Assembly (NCBI GenBank): GCA_029237695.1
Contig: JAQRGA010000354.1
Span: 19,678-83,677 of the forward strand
DNA length: 64,000 nt
Direction of reading: 5' to 3'
DNA from: Conchocele bisecta
Lineage: Eukaryota; Mollusca; Bivalvia; Lucinida; Thyasiridae
Shown: one piece after another, positions 55,425 through 64,000 of the stretch
Numbering within the stretch: position 1 is the stretch's first letter
Layout: each line of letters starts with the position of its first letter
The notes under the pieces: model-generated
What the model was told of the DNA's origin: nothing
Seen by the model: the letters and a program-made list of their open reading frames with translations, nothing else
Database searches by the model: none
Made by a program: the position numbers and the translations under genes

Positions 55425-57108
55425 TGTATGTATAGACCCCAGTCAGTTACTTCAACCTGTGTTTTGAGTTAGGAATTATGCGTGTTTTTTTTTTAGCATA
55501 AATGCAGTTCCGTAGCCGATTTCGCAAGCTTGCTAGGTATGCTTGTCTGGCTAAGTGGACTTTCAGGGAGTAATTATTTATATTATTAAGATGCATTATT
55601 TCATACATAACTAACGACTGTTTGTGTTTGGTGATTATACGTATGCAGAATTATTATATTGCAACTATTACAATATCACTTGATTAATGTACCGTATGCA
55701 TACATTGAAGGCTTCTACCTCCCTCGGAGTGTACTTGTGAGGATTGGTATGCTTGACGATATTTGTAAAATCCGCCGAGTTCATGTTGAGAATCTGTAGC
55801 TTCCATGTTGTAGATAAATACTCTAGCATAACGTTTCATAAACCATACTTATATACATGCAACAACATGTTCTTGCATACAATTACTGTGTTCAGCTGCA
55901 TTGTATTTCAGATTATTTAAACAATGAAGGCAGTGAAACTTGTGCTCACGCCCGATGGTGCATATGATATGTTTAATGCTAATACATAATAAAACAACAT
56001 TGAAGTATAATAGACATAACACATTTATCATGTATAGTAATCAAATGTCAGTGTGGATCTCGATGGACAGTGCGTTTGTGGTGAATTTAACGAGCAAAGA
56101 TTGAGTGACTCATTTGTTGGCAATAATTATATACCCTAGCCTTTACATTGTTCTTTGATTTCTGTCTGAAATGTATGCAGAGAACATGACCACCAATATA
56201 CTATGGTTAGTAATATATGCCACGTGCACCTGTTCTTTAGGTATGCTTCGACATGCATTTGTATCATTCATGGTGGGTAATAGTTGTTATTTTGACGTAA
56301 ATTTTCCTACATATCTCAACAATGAGTGTAGCAATTTTTATGGAATAAACTCCTATAACACAGGCACATTTTATGCTATTGTCTGCCGATGATGTCGTTC
56401 TCATAGCTGTGTAGTGGTTTCAAAGTTATTCTGAGAAAACTTACATAAATAACAACGTCATCGGCATTCTAGATCCTGTGACCATGATGTTGAAGAGACG
56501 ATTTGATTTGATTTGATTTAAATGTGTTAACGGCCTGTCAACAGTTAAGGTCATTTTTGGCTATGTTTAACAGGTTCAAATCCTGTGTTACCTGTTGTGA
56601 TAGTGGTTAAATCAGAACAAAATATTTACAGAAAAAAATATAATTCAGCCCAGACATTAGAAGAGACCCATGGTTGTTATGAATGTACATATAAATATCA
56701 CTACGGTGAGATAGACCGAAGTTAAATTATCGCTCGGAAACAAAAATGGTCTACTGACTGATGTACAGGGTTGAACACTATGTGTTGATAATAAATTATC
56801 TGAAAAATAAAAATACTAGAATTTTTGTTTTCCCCGTTGAAGGAGTGAGCTGGCATTATAGTTTTAGTAATTGGTGCTGCCATCTACCGTGTGCTGGCTA
56901 CTGGGTATTTACTGATACAATGTACATGTAATTTGTAGTGAAATACGAGTCTAAAATCATTATACAGTTTATTCAATATCCCAATCATTTGATTAAAAGG
57001 CAATAAAAGTCACTGACTGTGTCTGTTAATGTTCCAATTTTGTTAGTAAAGGATCATGGGAATTGGGCCTATTGTAATGAATATATATAGCAGCTTACGC
57101 ACAATATA
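55425..57108. other. Host DNA without recognised gene
   Basis: AT-rich. Short open frames (for example 56171-56392) have no domain. A TTGATTTGATTTGATTT run at 56503 precedes a weak SINE-like stretch. Confidence 0.4.
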
Positions 57109-57174
57109 CAATGGAACCTCTCTAAACGGGACACCATGGGCCCCCGGGATGTCCTGTTTAGAGAGGTTCCATTG
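57109..57174. repeat. 66-bp minimal CAGTGGAACC-family hairpin
   Basis: CAATGGAACCTCTCTAAACG ... CATGGGCCCCCGGGATG ... TGTTTAGAGAGGTTCCATTG: practically one perfect hairpin. Confidence 0.85.
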
Positions 57175-57487
57175 CAACGCATCCGTTCATTATCAAATAC
57201 CTTGTCTATGTTTCTTATTCCCAATAATTATTTCCATTTTTTTCCCATAAATTTCTTCCAATTTTCACTGTTCTCATGTTCTCATGATTATTTCATTTGG
57301 ACTTTAGTTCGACTCTACAGCAAGGCCATACATGTACACATAATTATGGGACTGTACAAGTATGGGAGAGCACTGTATATTCAATATTGAAATTATTAAA
57401 ACAAAGAAAATGTTGCCTATCAGCATTAAAATGCCCCCCACCCCCTGGTAGCAGATTGGAGAAACTCCTTGGATAACTTATTAACCG

Positions 57488-57600
57488 TACACACACACGG
57501 ACGGACACACAGTACAAACACTATATGTACACACACACGGACGGACACACAGTACAAACAATATATGTACACACACACGGACGGACAAATAGTCAAACAC
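57488..57600. repeat. ~38-bp tandem array (ACACACGGACGGACACACAG)
   Basis: Three copies of TGTACACACACACGGACGGA then CACACAGTACAAACAATA; the last copy is diverged. Confidence 0.85.
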
Positions 57601-57769
57601 TATATACCTCCGGGCTCTACTGTGACCCGGGGCATACATATTTTCAGAACGGAAAGACAATAACCTGATACAATACCAAACGCCATAACTACACTGAATC
57701 ACTTGGTCCCAGGTGTGAATATCAGTGTGACTTGCTGCTAAGATATGTATCCTTATGGATGGATTCATT

Positions 57770-58350
57770 ATTAAGACAAATGCATCCTTAAACTGGATTA
57801 TTATTAAGAATGTGATCTTAAGGATGGATTAATTATTAAATATGTCCTTAAGGATGGAATTATTTATTAAGAAATGTATCCTTAAGGATGGATTAATTAT
57901 TAAGATATGTATCCTTAAGGATTGATTCATTATTGAGATATGCATCCTTAAGGATGGATCATTATTAAGATATGTATCCTTAAGGATGGATTCATTACTA
58001 AGACATACATCATTAAGGATGGTTTCATTACTAAGATATGTATCCTTAAGGATGGATTCATTATTGAGATATGCATCCTTAAGGATGGATCATTATTAAG
58101 ATATGTATCCTTAATTGTGGATTCATTGTTAAGGGTTAGGGTTAGGATCATTAAGGATGGATCATTGTTAAGATATGAATCCTTAAGGATGGATTCATTG
58201 TTAAGATATGAATCCTTAAGGATGGATTCATTGTTAAGATATGATATAAATCCTTATTGGTGGATTCATTGTTAAGATATGAACTTGAATTCTTAAGGAT
58301 GGATACATTATTAAGATATGAATCCTTAAGATTGGATTCATTGCTAAGCA
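57770..58350. repeat. ~42-bp tandem array (TATCCTTAAGGATGGATTCATTATTAAG)
   Basis: About fourteen degenerate units, each with a TCCTTAAGGA palindrome. A GGGTTAGGGTTAGG stretch (58134-58147) interrupts it. Confidence 0.85.
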
Positions 58351-58799
58351 TCCACGTACTCTCCCATCCTTTGAGCGAAAATATAAAATTACTAAAATAA
58401 ATAAAATATGTAAATGTTAGTAACAGATAACATAAGTGATTTCTTTTTTTTTATATATTTTTTATTTTCACTCAAACACATGTACAAACAAGACATATTG
58501 CTAGTAACATGCATGTACATAATTGCATTCCATTCCATATTTCTACATTACTGAGTATATATATATTACACATGTAATTACCTGTTTGAATATTTATATG
58601 TTTGAAAAAAATTTATAAAGAAAATAAAAAAACACACAAAAAAGAAGTTATCAATTAAGAATAGAGAGAAAAAACAATTAGAGTAAGTAAAAACAAAATA
58701 CACCCATACAAAATAAGAGTTTAATTAGATAAGTACGATAAGTACGAGCAGCATGATCATATGTTTACATTATTTTGTGTTGGATTAAATATTGTAAGG

Positions 58800-60118
58800 T
58801 AAAGAATGCTAGAAGAAAATAAGTTAGAAATAAGTTAGTCTAGCGTTAAACCATTCCACTTTCTATTTTGTATTTCAGCTTTGTTTCTATTTACTGCTAT
58901 TTGATGTTCACGCTCTTTATTTTGTTTAAATAGTTCTTAAAAGCTGGGAAAGTCGGTTCAGTATTTTTAATTTACATCCATAAATAAAGTACTTTCCTAG
59001 TATAATACAAAAGTTCAAGAATATATTTCTGTTTCATACTGCCCTAAACTTATTGATTGCCAATCCAATGTAAAATTTCTACCGTTATCATGTAAAAACG
59101 TGCTTAGCAGAGACCAAATTGCTGACTTTTGGGCATTCCCAAAATAAGTGCTTGTTTGTTTCTGGTGCCATACTGCATAAATCGCATAAATTAGAATTTA
59201 CAATTCCGCATTTATATAAATAATCGTTCGTGGCAATAATTTTCATCAAACAATTGTACTGGAAATTCCTAAGTTTTGAACATATAGGGCTTCTAAAATA
59301 CTGTGTATTGACAATTTTCCAATTGTTTCTGAAAACTGTGCATTCCATTTAGTCTGAGCTTTGAAAACAACATTACTAATTTTACTAAGGAAAATTGTAT
59401 ATAACATTGTATTACTTTGTTTGGAAGATTGTACTTTTCTTAAAAGGGGTGACGTATTATTTTGGATGTTTATTGTCTCATTCTTTAGTCGTGCACGCCA
59501 AGCTTGTGGTATACTGGATGTAAGTTTTTATAAAATAGTTTAGGTAATCATTATTATTAACATTATATAATTGTTTTATATTTGTAAAGTCATACAAGGT
59601 TTTGGTTCGATAATCGTAAATATGTTCTATGTATTTTATTCCCGTTCATTCCAATCTTTGTAATAACATATATTTCCATTACCTTTTAATTTAGAATTGT
59701 TCCACATGATTTTCCTCGAAATGTTCTCTGGATTTTCAGAATAATTAAGTTTGGCCCATGCTTCAAGCATATTTGATAAAAAAAACATTTTTTATTAATA
59801 TGTTTGCATCAAATTCGTGGTAAATACATTCGTACTACCAACTTCATGTAAATAATTAGTATACACTATTTCCATTGCCCATCGTTTGTATTGTAAGACG
59901 TTTAACCCAACTTGCTTTTAAAGAATTTATGAAACGTACTAGATCGATCATTTCAGCCCGCCATTTTCATAATTATCTGGTTTGGAATCCCATAGAAAAT
60001 CAAACATCATGTGTGTAATTTGTTTTATAACAAAATCTCCAGGAGTATCTAACAACGTCAATGGAAATATTAGTTTTGGAAATGCGAAGCTTTTGAAACA
60101 GTTATTTTACCTACAGTT
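58800..60118 (-). pseudogene. LINE remnant: C-terminal reverse-transcriptase region
   Basis: On the minus strand 59348-59088 encodes a zf-RVT-type Cys/His end (NLCDLCSMAPETNKHLFWEC). Further upstream, 60100-59940 encodes ITHMMFDFLWDSKPDNYENG, the segment that follows the thumb in L1/Tx1-like retrotransposons. Stops and frameshifts separate them and no catalytic YADD box is in the window. The remnant appears to end where the inverted repeat at 60130-60840 begins. Confidence 0.65.
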
Positions 60119-60129
60119 GTCAGTTTTCT

Positions 60130-60840
60130 ACGTTTCCATCTACGTCTACTGAACATTGTTTAAAGTCATTTACTTTTGGTAATACGTTTATATTCTGTAT
60201 TCTATTTTTGGCATTACAAAGGTTATACCTAGTGTTTACACCTAAATATTTTCTTTCTATGCGCTCATAAGTATATGTCGCGACCACTAATTGAACCGTC
60301 TCATTGAGACGGTTCAATTAGTGGTCACAACATTATACTTTCATTGAGAAATAACAAAAATAAAATATTTAACAAAGAATCATACCCGTAAAGTGTATTC
60401 CGCATGTATCAATGGGTTAAATAAATGAAATGTAACATACGAATTGCTACAACATCCTAGTATGTCTCGCATGTTATGCAAAACCAGACAAAAATAATAG
60501 GCAGAATTTACATAGTAAAGGGTAAACTAGATTGTGGTATTATGTTATAAATATGAAGGATTTGCCAGTCGTCTATATTGCACAAGTCAAGTGTGACAGT
60601 AGACACGGGAACAGTCGAACAATCGCCCTTGAATAGATGGTTTCTTGTTAACCCATAACCCATTACATTCGGAATACACCACCTTTACGGGTCTGAAAAT
60701 TTAAATATTGCATTTCTATTTTTCTTATTAATCAATGAAAGTATATATTGTGACCACTCATTTGAACCGTCTCGACGAGACGGTTCAAATGGTGGTCACG
60801 ACATATACTTCTAAGCACATATAAAGAAAATATTTATAAT
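60130..60840. repeat. Large inverted repeat with a hairpin in each arm
   Basis: The left arm ends in TAAAGTGTATTCCGCATGTA and ...AATGGGTTAA at ~60420. The right arm begins GTTAACCCATAACCCATTAC then TTCGGAATACACC at ~60648. Each arm contains a near-perfect hairpin: GACCACTAATTGAACCGTCT / AGACGGTTCAATTAGTGGTC (60280-60332) and GACCACTCATTTGAACCGTC / GACGGTTCAAATGGTGGTCA (60751-60798). Confidence 0.75.
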
Positions 60841-61140
60841 TTTTCACAAACAAAATGACATATCCTCAGCATGAAATGGGTTAAAAGTTTCACCACCAAA
60901 TCAATTATCCTTGTCAGAGTATTGCCGACAGTGTAAAACATGCCGTTAACATCATCAACCATCTCAGGGATGCTTAGGTATATTGACAAACCTATTGTGT
61001 CTAGAAATGGTGAAACGTTATACAATACAATAACGCAGGATAGATTTTATTTAGAATATCTATTCTCGTTTCTCACAGAAACGGTGGTGTAAAAGAGTAG
61101 GGTTACCTTATATCGATATACCTTTAAAATCCCCAAATCT

Positions 61141-61366
61141 GGGGGCCGTTTCACTAAACTTCGTAAGTGCAAAATTTTGATAGTCTGTAAATAAAATATT
61201 AGCAATGTTTTCTTGAAAAACACTTATTGCATTTACATTTATTGAGCATAGGCTGCATATGTAGCTTATGCTCAATAAATGTAAATCCATCAATTAAAAT
61301 TTCCAGACGATCCCAAATTTGCATTTACGAACATTTTAGTAGTAATGAAGTTTAGTGAAACGGGCT
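61141..61366. repeat. GGGGCCGTTTCACTAAAC family, copy 5
   Basis: GGGGGCCGTTTCACTAAACT to GAAGTTTAGTGAAACGGGCTC; centre AGCATAGGCTGCATATGTAG. Confidence 0.87.
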
Positions 61367-62690
61367 CCAGTTACATACACATGTATTCATTATCTCAACA
61401 TCTGAATGATGAATTCTGATGCCTCTCATGAATAACAGCCTGATCAGAATATACACATAGTTTCACCACAAACACATTTTAAATAGTCTTCCTTTCTCAC
61501 AAGACATGTTTTTGTCGGACGCATGTTTTCTGCAGGTGTCATTACAGTTACATTGCGGGCATATCTTATTGCATAAATAATTATGATTTATTACACCACT
61601 TAACCAAGCGGTATGTGATAAGAATCATATTTTCATTGTACCAGTAATATCAATCCTTTCAACACCACATGCTTGTATAGTGGTATTGTCAAAAAGTGTA
61701 GATCCAGATGAGCCGGCTCGTGACGAGGACGGAGGACGCAATTCTAATGAAATTTCAAGACATATATACAGAGTAATTAAGAAATATACTTGTAATTTGT
61801 TATTTTCACCGCAAGCATGCAAAGAGTCAATAGTGTTTCTAAATCTTGACAGATGCCCCCGATGGCAGATCGGAGAAACTATGGCAAACTTCCTAACTGG
61901 ACACACTCATGGACAAACGGACGGACACACAGACGGACGGACCAACATTTCGTCTGAGATCAAAGAAAAAACTCATAATATTTTCGATATTGTGACCTTA
62001 CTGAATAAGTATATGGGACTCTAAGCCCACAAGTATCGGATGTTGTTCCAGACATACAGGGTCCAATCACTATATACATACCCGGCTCTACCAAAACCAC
62101 ATTGCAAAACCACATCTACATGTGCATGTTTTATTTACATTTACATACAACATTGCAATGTCATCCAGTTGAAAGCATCTGAAAGCCGCAGATTAATATG
62201 ATAGGTAATTTATTCAAGAGCAAGCTTCACGGTGACATTGATTGAGGTGGAGAACACCGACTTGGGGTCAAATTCTTGACAAGTTGGTTGCAACGTATTC
62301 AAATGCATACAATGTTATACAACTACGCAGATAAAATTGTTTCTGTGGTAAAGAAAGACTCGCACAAAACAGCAGAACATGGACCGTGCGTATAAATGGA
62401 TTGTTTCCTGCACGACCCGAACTCTTTGCATACTAGGAAACGTGTGAGCTATAAACAGCAGATGACAGTGCATTATATTTCTTTTGTTTCTCCCTGTAAA
62501 TATCATGAATATGTCATCGAATTTCAGTAGAATTGTATCTGGGGGACACTTAAGGAGAGAAATAAGAACACGAGTTCTGCCACGGAAGCGGTGACGCGCC
62601 TGCCGCAGCATTTGACCGTAACATGATCATGGGCAAGTTCTAAAATAATCACATAAACCGTTAGAGAAGTGCACGATTAAAACACACAAA
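61367..62690. other. Host DNA without recognised gene
   Basis: Fragment of the GAGCCGGCTCG repeat at 61690-61735 and an ACGGACGGACACACAGACGG stretch at ~61920 that resembles 57488-57600. Open frames up to 114 codons cross these repeats and have no domain. Confidence 0.4.
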
Positions 62691-62699
62691 AAAAGTTCC

Positions 62700-63345
62700 A
62701 CAACCATGTACATGTCAAAATGGTCGAGGTCATGTTAATGGCAGCTTCAGTGTGTTCAAAATGCTTACATGTATCAAGTGTCCAAATATTGAAGCAATCC
62801 ATCAAGTAGTATTAATGTTATATGATGATGACGAAACATGTACAAACTCTTTGACATAAAAAATGGCTACTGTAAGTGTTTCCACAAAAAATGAAGGTAC
62901 AAACGGTCATGGTAATGATAATGGCGGCATGTGTGTGCTCCAAATGCTCACATGTATCAAGTGCCCAAATAGTGAAGCAATCTGTCAACTAATATTTAAG
63001 TTATATCATGATGAAGAAACCTGTACAAATTCTTTGACACAACAAAATGGCCAAGTGTTTCCACAAAACTGTGAAGGTAAAAAATGTCAAGGTCATGTTA
63101 ATGACAGCATGAGTGTGTTCCGAATGCTTACATGATTCACGTGTCCAAACATTGAAGCAATCCATCAAGTAACATTAATGTTATACGATGATGAAGAAAC
63201 ATGTACAAACTTGTTAACGCAAAATGCTTCAAAGTGTTCCAAATGCTCACATGTATCAAGTGTCCAAATATTGAAGCTAACCGTCAAGTAATATTAAAGT
63301 TATACCATGATGACGAAGCTTGTACCGACATTTCAGACGACGACC
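62700..63345. repeat. ~200-bp tandem repeat, about 3.5 units
   Basis: Each unit has CAAATGCTCACATGTATCAA, GTGTCCAAATATTGAAGCAA and GATGATGAAGAAACATGTAC in that order, spaced ~200 bp. Open frames with MLTCIKCPN come from this repeat. Confidence 0.75.
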
Positions 63346-63448
63346 TTTTGCTAAAGCAGGCGCGACAAAAATATGTTGTCTGTCACTATCACTGTTAGCA
63401 TGTAAATAGTTAAGACAAGAACAACATGTCTATTGTCCGAATTTGTAT

Positions 63449-63842
63449 GCAGAGCTCCAGATAAGTTTTGTATCTAAAGAGTATACTAACCCCAGATTTC
63501 AAATTCAATGCGTGTTTTACTTTTACAAATGTATTACCGGTATTGATGTTCTTCTTTATTAAATAGTGAACAAATGGTAAATAAAATTATTAAAAAATGA
63601 AAAAATCACTTATTTGAGCTGCAAAAACCAGTGATTTTGCAGCTCAAATAAGTGAATTTTTAAATTCATCTAATATTTTAAATTTAAATTTATTTTATTT
63701 CACAACTCATGCAATTTGAAAATCAATGCGTATTTCAACATTGCTGCGAGTATTTTGTACTCCCGCTTTTGATAATCAATGCGTATTCTGCTAAATAAGT
63801 GCGTAAAATACGCTTATACGTACCTTATCTGGAGCTCTGTGT
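63449..63842. repeat. ~390-bp palindromic MITE, CAGAGCTCCAGATAAG ends
   Basis: GCAGAGCTCCAGATAAGTTT at the left and ACCTTATCTGGAGCTCTGTG at the right. The centre (63606-63655) is a hairpin: CACTTATTTGAGCTGCAAAA / TTTTGCAGCTCAAATAAGTG. Confidence 0.8.
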
Positions 63843-63911
63843 ATGTGCAACATGCTTTACTTTTTGTGGTATGTCTTTAGAAATGCCTTAATTTTAATTA
63901 AAACGTATATG

Positions 63912-64000
63912 TGTCTGTGACTGGAGAAATGTGGCTTATGGGATTTGTGACCAGTGTAGATCAAATAGCACACTCCAGTAGCCTGATAACGATCTGGCTT
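63912..64000. repeat. GTGACTGGAGAAATGGGG family, truncated by the window end
   Basis: GTCTGTGACTGGAGAAATGT then GGGATTTGTGACCAGTGTAG. Confidence 0.65.

Noticed and set aside
58134..58147. Chromosome end or telomere
   Set aside because: Only two TTAGGG units occur inside a longer unrelated tandem array, with normal repeat-rich DNA on both sides.

Overview
The window is animal genomic DNA packed with palindromic transposable elements. The many ACATGTACATGTA-like tracts and short foldback repeats suggest a lophotrochozoan, most likely a bivalve mollusc; that is inference, since I found no host exon, tRNA or rRNA to confirm it.

The one coding-dense region is a complete but decaying Polinton/Maverick element at 8040-24360 (16.3 kb). 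It has near-identical ~395-bp terminal inverted repeats (TIRs) and a CACAG target duplication. A 667-bp TA-flanked foldback element has split the left TIR, and the intact right TIR shows the empty site. Order from left to right: left TIR; a small unknown gene (118 aa) and a broken tandem copy; a penton-like minor capsid gene (-); a conserved 416-aa Polinton protein (+); a broken coiled-coil/membrane gene (-); a double-jelly-roll major capsid gene (+, two frameshifts); an intact A32-type packaging ATPase (+); four small conserved Polinton genes (+, the last frameshifted); a small unknown ORF; an RVE-type integrase (+, two frameshifts); a protein-primed family B DNA polymerase (-, many breaks), meeting the integrase tail to tail; a broken zinc-finger gene (+); right TIR. 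The set fits a virus-like transposon: capsid shell, packaging motor, replicative polymerase and integrase. I found no adenain-like protease.

The Polinton also carries non-coding structure. The first 64 bp of each TIR is a hairpin. A CACGTCCAATTGAA-type box followed by an AT-rich stretch recurs upstream of the left-end gene, the polymerase and the zinc-finger gene, the last two back to back. A second AATTTTGAAAAAATTAAGAAAA-type box recurs inside the late gene region and supports a start at 16247.

The rest (1-8034 and 24366-64000) has no gene I can support. It is a mosaic of at least ten families of foldback MITE-like elements, tandem arrays (39 bp, ~40 bp, 85 bp, ~42 bp, ~200 bp), a tRNA-derived SINE fragment and a LINE reverse-transcriptase 3' remnant. 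Several insertions have readable target duplications because they interrupt another repeat.
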